A stretch of 54,680 nucleotides of DNA. Source: Candidatus Eisenbacteria bacterium. GTDB lineage: Bacteria > Eisenbacteria > RBG-16-71-46 > SZUA-252. The translations under genes and the position numbers were made by a program. Below are positions 32,932-41,240 of this stretch, piece after piece. Where the stretch lies: positions 1-54,680 of the forward strand of contig VBOW01000022.1 of NCBI GenBank assembly GCA_005893275.1, read 5' to 3'. Below the pieces are notes generated by a model. It had not been told where the DNA came from. It was given only the letters and a program-made list of their open reading frames with translations, and ran no database searches. Positions within the stretch are counted from its first letter, which is position 1; each line of letters begins with the position of its first letter.

Positions 32932-33810
32932 ATGCGCGTCCATCTCGTCGACGGCACGTACGAGCTCTTCCGGCATTTCTACGGGGGGCCACCAGTCACC
33001 GATGCTTCCGGCAAGGAACGCGGCGCGGTGGTCGGAGTCATCCAGACCCTGCTCGGGATGCTCGAAGAGGGCGCGACGCATATCGGGGTCGCGACCGATC
33101 ATATCATCGAGTCCTTCCGGAACGAACTCTACCCTGGATACAAGACCGGGGAGGGAATCGATCCTCTGCTTCGGGAGCAATTCGAGCCGCTGGAAACGGC
33201 CATCGCTGCCCTCGGCGTCGTGGTCTGGCCGATGGTGGAGGTCGAGGCGGACGACGCGCTGGCCGCTGCGGCGGCTGCAGCCGTTTCGGACCCGCGCGTC
33301 GAACAGGTCGTGATCTGTACGCCCGACAAAGACCTCGCGCAGTGCGTGCGCGGCGACCGGGTCGTGCAGCTCGATAGACGCGCCGGGGAGGTGCGAAACG
33401 CAGACGCTGTCATTGCGAAATTCGGCGTGCCGCCGGCCTCGATCGCCGACTACCTCGCCCTCGTCGGCGACAGCTCCGACGGCTTTCCCGGCCTGCCGGG
33501 CTGGGGCCCCAAGGCGGCGTCCGCCGTGCTCGCAAGGTACGGGCGACTCGAGGATATCCCGGCGTCGGTCACGGATTGGGAGGTGACGCCGCGCGGTGCG
33601 GCGAAGCTCGCCGGGACCCTCCGCGAGCGGTGGAACGACGCGATGCTCTTCCGGACGCTGGCGACGCTCCGGACCGATCAGCCCGCCGTGACGGTTGACG
33701 GGCTCGAGTATCGCGGTCCTGCCTCCGGATTCGAGGCGCTCGCAGCGAGCTGGGGCCGTCCGAAGCTTTTCATTCGGGCGCAGACCCTCGCCGCCGGACG
33801 GCGGACCTGA
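32932..33810 (+). CDS. 5'-3' exonuclease (FEN/PolA N-terminal type)
   Basis: The 292-residue stand-alone flap nuclease has D7 in HLVDGTYELFR, the helical arch segment YPGYKTGEG, the acidic cluster E105, D107 and D108 in VEVEADDALA, D132 and D134 in ICTPDKDLAQC, and D180 and D183 in LVGDSSDGFPGLPGWGPKAA. The last runs into the H3TH DNA-binding element. These residues hold two metal ions that cut 5' flaps and RNA primers. Independent homologues exist in many genomes beside the PolA domain. A GTG three bases upstream is an alternative start. It diverges from the glycosyltransferase gene and is followed by a long hairpin. Confidence 0.92.
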   Translation: MRVHLVDGTYELFRHFYGGPPVTDASGKERGAVVGVIQTLLGMLEEGATHIGVATDHIIESFRNELYPGYKTGEGIDPLLREQFEPLETAIAALGVVVWPMVEVEADDALAAAAAAAVSDPRVEQVVICTPDKDLAQCVRGDRVVQLDRRAGEVRNADAVIAKFGVPPASIADYLALVGDSSDGFPGLPGWGPKAASAVLARYGRLEDIPASVTDWEVTPRGAAKLAGTLRERWNDAMLFRTLATLRTDQPAVTVDGLEYRGPASGFEALAASWGRPKLFIRAQTLAAGRRT

Positions 33811-33843
33811 ACGGCCCCGGGCGGCATGCGCCGCCGGGGCCGT
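33811..33843 (+). terminator. GGCCCCGG-type hairpin directly after the exonuclease gene
   Basis: A 14-bp stem begins on the base after the stop codon. ACGGCCCC (33811-33818) pairs with GGGGCCGT (33836-33843), and GGCGGC with GCCGCC, with one bulged G and an ATGC loop. Only short T stretches follow (GTTGCCTT). Confidence 0.65.
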
Positions 33844-33891
33844 GTTGCCTTCGAACCCGAATGAACGTCGACTCTCTAAAGCTGCTTCGAG

Positions 33892-34404
33892 TTATCGGAT
33901 CTGACCGCGGATTTCGCCGGATGCAAAGTCCCCTGGTTTTTGATCCGACGCTCCCTGTCCATCATCGGTGAGTACGCTGACGTACGTGTTTCCCGCTCTG
34001 ATGGCTGAAGTCAAGTCAGACATCGGGCGTCCCGCAAGGCTTCCAACAAGATTCGCCGCGGTAATGGTTCCTTTCGCGAGAACCCCAGTCGTCTTGCCGC
34101 CACCCGGGGCGACCGGCCCGAAGATGGTCGCGACAATCGTCCCGTTTTCTCCGGGAGCACCGACATAAAGGTTCGCCCCGATCACGTTTTCAATATTCGA
34201 GACCGTGAGGCGGAACTCCAACTGCGTCTCGTCTTGGTTGAGCGTGAAGTGCGCCTGCCCATTGGCATTCGTCTGCCTCGCGGGCACTACTTGGTCGCCC
34301 GTGAGATGCGCCGTAAACACCTTTGACGCTGCCTGGGCGGAGAGTGGAGCACCAACCAGGAACAGCGTGGCAACCGCGAAGCTAAGCTGACGGATCCGTG
34401 TCAT
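33892..34404 (-). CDS. Secreted CHRD-domain protein
   Basis: The 170-residue protein has a signal peptide (1-26, ending LSAQAA). One CHRD domain follows: KVFTAHLTGDQVVPARQTNA, QAHFTLNQDETQLEFRLTVS, IGANLYVGAPGENGTIVATI and a final ASGEIRGQI. CHRD domains are beta-sandwiches named after chordin and occur in many bacterial secreted proteins with no fixed function. GGAGGACAATC before the ATG is a good ribosome site. It converges with the exonuclease gene across the 33811 hairpin. Confidence 0.9.
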   Translation of the reverse strand: MTRIRQLSFAVATLFLVGAPLSAQAASKVFTAHLTGDQVVPARQTNANGQAHFTLNQDETQLEFRLTVSNIENVIGANLYVGAPGENGTIVATIFGPVAPGGGKTTGVLAKGTITAANLVGSLAGRPMSDLTSAIRAGNTYVSVLTDDGQGASDQKPGDFASGEIRGQIR

Positions 34405-34849
34405 GATTGTCCTCCATAGATGTACCGATCACGTCGATCGGAGATTCCAGCCGGGTTCGTCGGCATTGGATGATCGGAATCTCGTCGAGTCCGGGACTTC
34501 CGAATCGGCGAGTTCCGGCGCCGTGGGGCAGCAAGGTTCGGGCCGCTCCGCCACCCGCCGCCTATAACTATGGAGGGATCAGAGCGCGGCAAATCTCGGA
34601 GCGCACGCACGAGCGCTCCCCACGTACGAAACCGGTCAGATGACCACGTCGCATGCCGGCCAATTCTCGGCACCGTGTCCGCAATTCGACGGAGATCGCA
34701 TACTCCCCTCGGCGCTCCGTAGAAGCGCGCGGTCACAACATGCCCTTTCGTGTCCTTCGTAGAAGGGCTACCATGGTGCGCGCTGTATGAGTCGGTGCAG
34801 GTGTCGGGCGGCGGCATGATGGTGCTTGGGTCCCGGACGAAATCCCCCG
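34405..34849. other. Divergent intergenic region without a recognised gene
   Basis: It lies between the CHRD and arylsulfotransferase-like genes. A hairpin GCCCTT (34742-34747) with AAGGGC (34763-34768) lies about 80 bases before the downstream start. No consensus promoter was found and no frame looks protein-coding. Confidence 0.4.
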
Positions 34850-37015
34850 ATGGTGCGTTTTCCACGAGTGCTCGCTGTCGCGGCCCTGTCCGCGGCGTCG
34901 TTACTCGCCCCTGCCGCGGCTGCGGTCGCAGGCCTGCCCGAACTTGAATTTGTCTCACCAATCCCCGGCTCCGCTCTGGTTCTCCCCGAGACGAACATCA
35001 TTCTTCGCCCGGGCGGGATCGTGGACGCCGCCTCGGTCGCCGAAGGTTCGCTCCTCCAGCTCAGCGGATCGACTTCCGGTTTGCATGAGGGACGCCTTCG
35101 GTTGTCGGACGATCACCGGACCCTGACGTTCCAGCCGAACATCCCCTTCACATTCGGTGAGATCGTCACCTGCCGGCTCGGGGTGGGACTCACGACGAAC
35201 GATCGCGGACCGGTTCCGCCGTTCGAGTTCACCTTCACGGTCGCGGGCCCGGTGCGCGAGACCTTGCGTGATTTTCCGATTCCCGCGGACGTTGACGAGA
35301 ACCCTCCGCCCGCGCCGGGCGGCTTCGCCGCGACAAGCGCTCTGCAGAGCGCGGCCCTCGCCGACTCACTACCGCCCGATTTTCCGCACATCCGAGCCGC
35401 GGTGCACGGCACGCCCACCCCCGGACGGCTCTTCCTGGGCAACATCGCTTTCGGAGGGCCCCGGCTCCCCACCTACCTTATGATCCTCGAGAACGACGGG
35501 AGACCCTTCTTCTACCGAAAGCTCGCGGGAGTGGGCCTCGACTTCAAGATGCAGCCGGACGGACCGCTGACCTACTTCGACGCCGTTGCCGGTGGTTTCT
35601 ATGCGCTGAACGCCCGCTACGCGGTGGTGGACAGCTTCCGCTGCGGCAACGGCTACTCGACCGATGGCCACGACCTGCTCCTTCTTCCCAACGGCCATGC
35701 TGTCCTGATGAGCTACGACCCCGAGATCGTCGACCTGAGCCTGATAGCGAGGGGGGGCATGCAGGACGCGACGGTGATCGGGCTCATCATCCAGGAGCTG
35801 GACCGGGAGAAAAACGTGGTGTTCCAATGGCGGAGCTGGGATCACTTTCAGATCACGGATATCGTCTCGCACTCCCTGACGGGAGCGCTGGTCGACTACG
35901 TCCACGGCAACTCGATCGATGTCGATCCGGAGGGGAACTTCATCCTCTCCTCCCGGCACATGAACGAGGTGACCAAAATCAGCCGGGTCACAGGCGAGAT
36001 CCTCTGGAGGTTGGGCGGCAAGAACAATCAGTTCACGTTTGTCAATGATCCGATCCTCTTTTCCCACCAGCACGCCGTCCGGCGACTGCCGAACGGACAC
36101 ATCGTTCTGTTCGATAACGGCAATTTCCGGCTGCCGCTCTTCTCGAGGGCGGTGGAGTACGCGATCGACGAGGCGCAGAAAACCGCTACGCTCGTCTGGC
36201 AGTATCGCCTCAACCCCGATGTCTTCGGCGCGGCGTTGGGCTATGTCCAGCGCTTCTCCAACGGGAACACGTTGATCGCCTGGGGCGCCACGACGCCGAC
36301 CCTCACCGAGGTCGCGGCAGACGGAACGATCGTTTCCGAGCTGACCTTCGACCCCGGCACCGCGACCTATCGCGCGTTCCGCTTCGAGTGGCCGCCCGTG
36401 AAGCCCGCGGTTGTGACTCTCTACCCCGAGACCATCAACACGGAGACCCGCGGAGGCTGGGTCCTGGCGACAATCCAACCGGAGGCAGCGGATTTCGCGG
36501 TGTCGGACGTGGAGCCTTCGACCGTGCGACTCGCCGGAACGGTATCCGCGGACACGTCGAGCGTGATGTGGGGTGTGCACGGCGACGGCGTTCCCGACCT
36601 GACGGTCCGGTTTGCCCGGGATCCGCTCGAGCCTCTCCTCTCGACAGGAACCGATCGGCTCGAGGTGAGTGGGTCGTTGAAGACAGGGGAGATCTTCCGG
36701 GGGTTTGCCGAGGTTCGCGTCGTCGCGCCGCGCGGGACGCAGACGGCGCTGACGTCGCTCCGACTGGTTTCCACTCCTGGTGCGATTCCGGTGGAGCTGA
36801 CGGTCCCCGGAGCCGAGGCTCACGCGCATACATTCGCGGTCTATGACGTCCAGGGGCGCCTCGTGAAGCGGTGGCAGGCGGCGTTGGGCGCCGGAACGCG
36901 CGCATCCTGGGACGGGCGGAAATCGGACGGTCGCCCCGTTGGCTCCGGGATTTATCTCATCCGGTTGGAGGGGGGCGCGCCCGGACCGGCGTTGAAGGTC
37001 GTGGTCGACCGGTAG
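34850..37015 (+). CDS. Arylsulfotransferase (ASST)-like secreted protein with C-terminal sorting domain
   Basis: The 721-residue product has a signal peptide (VLAVAALSAASLLAPAAAAVAG). An N-terminal Ig-like module follows (about 30-130), then an ASST-type beta-propeller (about 170-510) with DGHDLLLLPNGHAVLMSYD, VHGNSIDVDPEGNFILSSR and HQHAVRRLPNGHIVLFDNG. Next come a beta-rich module and a FlgD-like C-terminal domain (FAVYDVQGRLVKRW ... GSGIYLIRLEGG). True ASSTs transfer sulfate between phenols through a catalytic His, and HGN or HQH here could supply it. Many relatives with extra domains are of unknown activity. The ATG at 34850 is chosen over the in-frame TTG at 34826. Confidence 0.85.
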   Translation: MVRFPRVLAVAALSAASLLAPAAAAVAGLPELEFVSPIPGSALVLPETNIILRPGGIVDAASVAEGSLLQLSGSTSGLHEGRLRLSDDHRTLTFQPNIPFTFGEIVTCRLGVGLTTNDRGPVPPFEFTFTVAGPVRETLRDFPIPADVDENPPPAPGGFAATSALQSAALADSLPPDFPHIRAAVHGTPTPGRLFLGNIAFGGPRLPTYLMILENDGRPFFYRKLAGVGLDFKMQPDGPLTYFDAVAGGFYALNARYAVVDSFRCGNGYSTDGHDLLLLPNGHAVLMSYDPEIVDLSLIARGGMQDATVIGLIIQELDREKNVVFQWRSWDHFQITDIVSHSLTGALVDYVHGNSIDVDPEGNFILSSRHMNEVTKISRVTGEILWRLGGKNNQFTFVNDPILFSHQHAVRRLPNGHIVLFDNGNFRLPLFSRAVEYAIDEAQKTATLVWQYRLNPDVFGAALGYVQRFSNGNTLIAWGATTPTLTEVAADGTIVSELTFDPGTATYRAFRFEWPPVKPAVVTLYPETINTETRGGWVLATIQPEAADFAVSDVEPSTVRLAGTVSADTSSVMWGVHGDGVPDLTVRFARDPLEPLLSTGTDRLEVSGSLKTGEIFRGFAEVRVVAPRGTQTALTSLRLVSTPGAIPVELTVPGAEAHAHTFAVYDVQGRLVKRWQAALGAGTRASWDGRKSDGRPVGSGIYLIRLEGGAPGPALKVVVDR

Positions 37016-37031
37016 CTCCGAGGCCATGAGC

Positions 37032-37056
37032 CCCGCCGCGTCCGGGTCCCGGCGGG
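37032..37056 (+). terminator. GC-rich hairpin after the arylsulfotransferase-like gene
   Basis: CCCGCCG (37032-37038) pairs with CGGCGGG (37050-37056) around an 11-base loop, 16 bases after the stop. A TTTT lies about 20 bases further on, so the intrinsic terminator signal is weak. Confidence 0.4.
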
Positions 37057-37189
37057 AATGAGATTCTCGCAACTTTTGGGCCTTCCCTGAGGCACAATCG
37101 CTCGGGGGGTGGCGGCGTGGGATACGGCGGCGAGGCCGCGCGGCCCGGGGGGGCAGGCGTGCGAGCCGTCCAAGGTGAGGAGGTACCGG

Positions 37190-37831
37190 ATGAGGCGGAC
37201 GGCTACGCTCGTTGTGGGAATCTTGGGCATTGCTCTCGGTGGTCTCTCTCTCGATTTTTCGCGACCCAATTCGCTCGTCGCGAAGTCCGCCATGCCCGAT
37301 CCCGCGTTGACGGGGGCACCAAGCCAGGGCACCTGCGTGAGCTGCCACAGCGGCGGCTTGGACGACGGGCAGGGGAGTCTCCTGATTGTCGGCCTGCCTG
37401 CGGAGTACACGCCGGGTCAGGGCTATGGCGTCGTCGTGGCGCTCGAACGTCTCGGGAGCAGGCGTTGGGGCTTCGAGGCTACCGCCTTGAACGGCGGCGG
37501 CTCGATGGCGGGGACGCTCGACGACACCCCCGACCCGCATGTAATCGGCCAGACCCAGGCCGGAATCACATATATCTCCCAAACGACGAGCAGGGGCTTT
37601 GATGGCACCTACGCCGATACGCTCGACGGCGCCGGGTGGGGATTCTACTGGATCGCTCCGCCGGTGGGAACCGGGACGGTGACGTTCTATGCGGCCGGGG
37701 CCGCCTGCGACAACAACGGCAGCGCGGGCGCCACGGACTACACGTATACGACGTCGATGAGCGTCACCGAGGGAGCCCCGACTGACGTGAAGGGCACGAG
37801 CTGGGGGCAGATCAAGAGGATTTACCGCTGA
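37190..37831 (+). CDS. Secreted protein with a CXXCH motif (choice-of-anchor V-like)
   Basis: GAGGAGGT lies five bases before the ATG at 37190. The 213-residue protein has a signal peptide (RTATLVVGILGIALGGLSL). After a short linker with DPALTGAPSQGTCVSCHSGG, the CVSCH sequence (about residues 50-54) is a possible c-type haem site. A beta-rich Reeler/choice-of-anchor V-like domain follows (IVGLPAEYTPGQGYGVVVAL, WGFEATAL, GFYWIAPPVGTGTVTFYAAG). Such domains with an N-terminal CxxCH are found in bacterial secreted proteins. Whether haem is bound is not known, and no cytochrome maturation genes are near. Confidence 0.78.
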   Translation: MRRTATLVVGILGIALGGLSLDFSRPNSLVAKSAMPDPALTGAPSQGTCVSCHSGGLDDGQGSLLIVGLPAEYTPGQGYGVVVALERLGSRRWGFEATALNGGGSMAGTLDDTPDPHVIGQTQAGITYISQTTSRGFDGTYADTLDGAGWGFYWIAPPVGTGTVTFYAAGAACDNNGSAGATDYTYTTSMSVTEGAPTDVKGTSWGQIKRIYR

Positions 37832-37914
37832 GCGCCAGGCCAACGCGTGCGGTCGGTCGTCCCGGGCGCGATATTGGTCTTGTGAATGAGCGCGGCCTGT
37901 GGTACAGTGACGGT

Positions 37915-38044
37915 GTCATCGGAAGAGTCCAAACCCCGCGCAGTAGCTTGGGGGATCTGATGATCGGAAGCACAGTTTGGAATTCTTCTAACAAGCTCGA
38001 TTCGTAAACACGGATGCCGTGGGCCCAAAGGCCCGCGGCATTTT
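37915..38044 (+). ncRNA. Candidate structured RNA (small RNA or cis-regulatory leader)
   Basis: A predicted promoter (37880-37908) would start a transcript near 37915. P1 pairs GAAGA and TCCAAAC (37922-37934) with GTTTGGA and TCTTC (37975-37988), 12 bp with a small internal bulge. Inside it CCC pairs with GGG (37935-37953) under a 12-base loop, and GATC pairs with GATC (37954-37965) around TGAT. The three helices make a three-way junction, and an 11-bp terminator hairpin ends the unit. No known riboswitch class is recognised. It could be a free small RNA, or an aptamer and terminator in the leader of the 38142 surface-protein gene. Confidence 0.45.
38015..38044 (+). terminator. Intrinsic terminator of the structured RNA candidate
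   Basis: TGCCGTGGGCC (38015-38025) pairs with GGCCCGCGGCA (38030-38040), 11 bp including one G-T pair, around a CAAA loop. TTTT follows at 38041-38044. Confidence 0.8.
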
Positions 38045-38141
38045 CTGTTCTCAGCACAAGCTCGTTTCCAAGGAAAGCTTGCTGCGAGCTCCGCGCCGGA
38101 TTGGTTTTTTCGTCCCCTGAAGCGAACCGCGGAGGTGCCTG

Positions 38142-39803
38142 ATGGATGCAATGTCCCGTGGAATGCCTCGAGTCGTCCCCTTTTCCATCGTCGCTCTCGC
38201 GCTGGTTGCCTTCCCCAGTGGATTCGCCATGGCTTCGGCCGAGGTCACCTCGTCCGGCCTTGCCGTCCGCGCTACCGCCGTCAGCGGCCCGGTCATCAGC
38301 GCTTCACAATCGTCGCACGACTTCGGCCGCGTGAACGTCGGCTCCAGCTCGGAGGCCTTCGACTTCACGATCACGAATACAGGCGATGCGGATCTTCACA
38401 TCTCCGATCTGACACACAGCAATGCGGGCGTCGGTTTCGGCGCGGACGCCGGTGCGTTGCCCGCGACGCTCGCCCCGGGGGACACGAGAACCTTGTCGAC
38501 TTCCTACATGCCCGTGGGCAGCGGCGCCAAAACGGACAACGTGACCATCGTGAGCGACGCGAGCAACGGCAACTTCACGATCCTTCTCATCGGCTTCGCG
38601 AACAACGCCCCGGTGTTCGATCCGGCGCTCGCTTCGAACTATGACGCCGCCGCCTTCGTCCCTTTCACGCTCACGGCCACCGCCGTCGACTCCGAGGAAG
38701 ACCCCCTCAGCTGGTCCATCACCGGCCTCCCGATCGGGGCGACCTTCGATACTTCGACCGGTACGCTGGATTGGCCGAACCCGGACTCGGCGGGTAGCCA
38801 CCCGATCTCGATCTCGGTGAGCGACGGCAGCGCCAGCTCGTCTGCTTCCTTCACGCTGATGGTCACCGCCGACAACAGACCGCCGACTGCGAATCCGGAC
38901 GGTCCGTACAGCGGGCTCACCGGGATTCCACTGCAGATGGACGGCTCGGCCTCGAGCGATCCCGATGGCGGCCAGACCTTGACCTTTGACTGGAACTTCG
39001 GCGACGGCGCGTCGGGCTCGGGGCCCACCCCGAGCCACGCCTACGCCTCGCCGGGGGGCTACGTCGTAAGCCTCACGGTGACCGACAACGGCTCGCCGCC
39101 GCTCAGCCGCACGGCGACCACGGGCGCCACGATCGTGAACTTCATTCGGGCCGACATCGTCCGTGCCACGGGGGCAACCGACACCATCTCCACCTCCGGC
39201 AAAGGCCAGAATCTCTTCGGCATCGAGACCTTCGACCGTCCGCTGACCGACATCGATGTGGCCACGATCCGGATGGGCACGACCTACCCCAACGCGGGCA
39301 CGGTGTCGGAGATCGCCAACTCCGACAGGAAGACGCCGAAGATCGAGGACATCAACGGGAATGCCTTCGCGGATTTGGACGTGCACTTCAGATCCTCGTC
39401 GATCAAGCCGCTTCTCTCACATGTCCCCAACGGCGCCAGCGTCACGCTGGTGATCAAAGCCCTGACGCGCGGCGACCACGTACCGGTGCGCGGAACGATC
39501 GACGTGGTCAAGATCGGTTCCTCCCAGGTGATTTCGGCCGCGGCTCCGAATCCGTTCCAGCGGGACGGGACGGCCATCTCCTTCAGGGTTGGAGACAGCG
39601 GCCCCGTTTCGATCCGAATCTTCTCGGTCGGCGGCAGGCTCGTTCGGACGCTGAAGGAGGGTGAGTACACGGTAGCGGGCGCCCACGAGGTGAGGTGGGA
39701 CGGCCTCGACGACCGCGGCGAGCGCGTGGTGTCGGGCGTCTACTTTGTGAAGACAATCGCGCTGGATGAGACCTCGGTTTCCAAGCTCGTCGTCATGAAG
39801 TAA
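38142..39803 (+). CDS. Multi-Ig-domain surface protein (ASH-like, He_PIG, PKD, sorting domain)
   Basis: The 553-residue product has a signal peptide (VPFSIVALALVAFPSGFAMA). A choice-of-anchor D/ASH-like domain follows (about 52-155: SASQSSHDFGRVNVGSSSEA), then a putative Ig domain of He_PIG type (about 158-245: DPLSWSITGLPIGATFDTST) and a PKD domain (about 250-330: DPDGGQTLTFDWNFGDG). An unassigned module comes next, and the FlgD-like Ig/sorting C-terminus (APNPFQRDGTAISF ... SGVYFVKTIALDETSVS) ends the protein. GGAGGT lies five bases before the ATG. It is probably exposed on the surface. A 12-bp hairpin follows the stop. Confidence 0.88.
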   Translation: MDAMSRGMPRVVPFSIVALALVAFPSGFAMASAEVTSSGLAVRATAVSGPVISASQSSHDFGRVNVGSSSEAFDFTITNTGDADLHISDLTHSNAGVGFGADAGALPATLAPGDTRTLSTSYMPVGSGAKTDNVTIVSDASNGNFTILLIGFANNAPVFDPALASNYDAAAFVPFTLTATAVDSEEDPLSWSITGLPIGATFDTSTGTLDWPNPDSAGSHPISISVSDGSASSSASFTLMVTADNRPPTANPDGPYSGLTGIPLQMDGSASSDPDGGQTLTFDWNFGDGASGSGPTPSHAYASPGGYVVSLTVTDNGSPPLSRTATTGATIVNFIRADIVRATGATDTISTSGKGQNLFGIETFDRPLTDIDVATIRMGTTYPNAGTVSEIANSDRKTPKIEDINGNAFADLDVHFRSSSIKPLLSHVPNGASVTLVIKALTRGDHVPVRGTIDVVKIGSSQVISAAAPNPFQRDGTAISFRVGDSGPVSIRIFSVGGRLVRTLKEGEYTVAGAHEVRWDGLDDRGERVVSGVYFVKTIALDETSVSKLVVMK

Positions 39804-39839
39804 GCCGACCCTTTCTTTCGGGCTCTCGGTCGAAATACA

Positions 39840-39867
39840 GGCCCCGGTGCGGGAGCGCACCGGGGCC
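39840..39867 (+). terminator. GGCCCCGG-type hairpin after the multi-Ig gene
   Basis: A perfect 12-bp stem, GGCCCCGGTGCG (39840-39851) with CGCACCGGGGCC (39856-39867), has a GGAG loop. It is followed by TTGGCG and, 14 bases after the stem, by TATACT (39882-39887), a possible -10 box for the next gene. Confidence 0.6.
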
Positions 39868-39932
39868 TTGGCGCTATGGCGTATACTGCGAACGCCGCAC
39901 ACGAAAACCGCACGTTCACGGGAGGTCGTGCC

Positions 39933-41225
39933 ATGCCATCGCGGAATCGCTATGCCGCTCTCGCACTTGCCGCGCTCGTGTTGCCCCTGCCCTGCAGCCT
40001 CTCCGCCGATGAACCCATTCCCCCAGCGAAGCCCTTCGCGCCCATCGTCTACCAGGCGCGGCGCGCGAGGGTCATGAAAGCGCTGGGTGGAGGAATCGCC
40101 GTGCTTTACGCGCGGGGGGAGGAAGACGCGGACGGTTATCGCCCGGACGCCGATTTCTACTACCTCACAGGCTTGAGCGAAGCCGGTGCGGTGCTCGTGC
40201 TTTCGCCTGAGGAACGTGTCTACAAAGAGCGGCTGTTCTTGAAGCCGCGGGATCCGGACGACGAGCATTGGACCGGAATTCGCCCCGACATCGGGGACTC
40301 GCTTCGCCGGACTACAGGCATCGAGCGCATTTCTCGCACGACCGCTCTGGGCGGAAACCTGATGGGTCTCCTCCAGACGACCAACACCCTTCAACTAATC
40401 AGCGATCCCGGAGGGCCCGACTCGCCGGCCGGGCCCGAGATGGAGCTCTACGGCAAGCTCAGCTCCAAGCTGCCCGGTCTGAGCATCAAGAACCGCACGG
40501 ATGTCCTGCCCGGCTTACGCTCCGTCAAGGAGCCGCGCGAGCTCGACTACATGGAGAAGGCCATCGCCGCGACGGTCTCCGCTCAGCACGCGGCCGCTCG
40601 CTCCATTAGGCCGGGTGTGGAAGAGAACTGGGTTGCGGGGCTGATTGATCTGGAATTCAAGCGCGGCGGTGCCGTTCGCCCGGGCTTCCCGCCCATCGTG
40701 GGCTCCGGACGGAACAGCACGGTTCTCCACTACCCGGAGCACAACCAAACCATCGGCCCCGGCTCGCTCGTCGTGGTGGACATCGGCTCGGACTACGGCC
40801 ACTACTCCGCCGACGTCACCCGCACCTATCCCGCCGACGGACACTTTACCCCCGAGCAGCGCAAGGTATACGAAGTGGTGCTCCGGGCCCAGCAGGCCTG
40901 CATGGACATGATCAGACCCGGCGTGTACTACGAAGACATCCACCGCAAGGCCGAAGAGGTCATTCGCGCGGCCGGCTACCGCGACTACTTCATCCATGGC
41001 CTGGGACATTTCGTGGGACTCGACGTGCACGACTCCGGGCTTTACCGGAAGCCCTTACAGGCGGGCATGGTCATCACCGTCGAGCCTGGGATCTACATTC
41101 CGGAGAAATCTCTCGGCGTTCGCATCGAGGACGAGGTGCTGGTGACGCCGAGCGGCTTTCGGTTGCTCACAGCCGCGCTGCCGCGTGATCCCGACTCGGT
41201 CGAGAGAATGATGCGCGAGCGGTAA
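39933..41225 (+). CDS. Xaa-Pro aminopeptidase (M24, aminopeptidase P-like), exported
   Basis: GGAGGT precedes the ATG at 39933. The 430-residue enzyme has a signal peptide (LALAALVLPLPCSLSADEP), an N-terminal creatinase-like domain and a C-terminal pita-bread domain. All five metal ligands are present: D283 and D294 in VVVDIGSDYGHYSADVTR, H359 in HGLGHFVGLDVHD, E384 in VEPGIYIP and E399 in VRIEDEVLV. It would remove an N-terminal residue before proline, here probably in the periplasm. It is clearly related to E. coli PepP but exported. Confidence 0.93.
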   Translation: MPSRNRYAALALAALVLPLPCSLSADEPIPPAKPFAPIVYQARRARVMKALGGGIAVLYARGEEDADGYRPDADFYYLTGLSEAGAVLVLSPEERVYKERLFLKPRDPDDEHWTGIRPDIGDSLRRTTGIERISRTTALGGNLMGLLQTTNTLQLISDPGGPDSPAGPEMELYGKLSSKLPGLSIKNRTDVLPGLRSVKEPRELDYMEKAIAATVSAQHAAARSIRPGVEENWVAGLIDLEFKRGGAVRPGFPPIVGSGRNSTVLHYPEHNQTIGPGSLVVVDIGSDYGHYSADVTRTYPADGHFTPEQRKVYEVVLRAQQACMDMIRPGVYYEDIHRKAEEVIRAAGYRDYFIHGLGHFVGLDVHDSGLYRKPLQAGMVITVEPGIYIPEKSLGVRIEDEVLVTPSGFRLLTAALPRDPDSVERMMRER

Positions 41226-41240
41226 GCGGCGCTGATTCCA

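Larger units (their letters stand above)
37832..38141. other. Intergenic region with structured RNA candidate and terminator
   Basis: The region holds a possible promoter (TTGTGA at 37880 and TACAGT at 37903, 17 bases apart), a three-way-junction fold (37922-37988), an intrinsic terminator (38015-38044), and then another potential stem in which AGCTCG pairs with CGAGCT. A ribosome site GGAGGT (38131-38136) follows for the next gene. Confidence 0.5.

Noticed and set aside
35369-37843. 824-residue open frame antisense to the arylsulfotransferase-like and CXXCH genes
   Set aside because: It spans two well-supported plus-strand genes and has shadow composition (Arg/His/Gly/Val).
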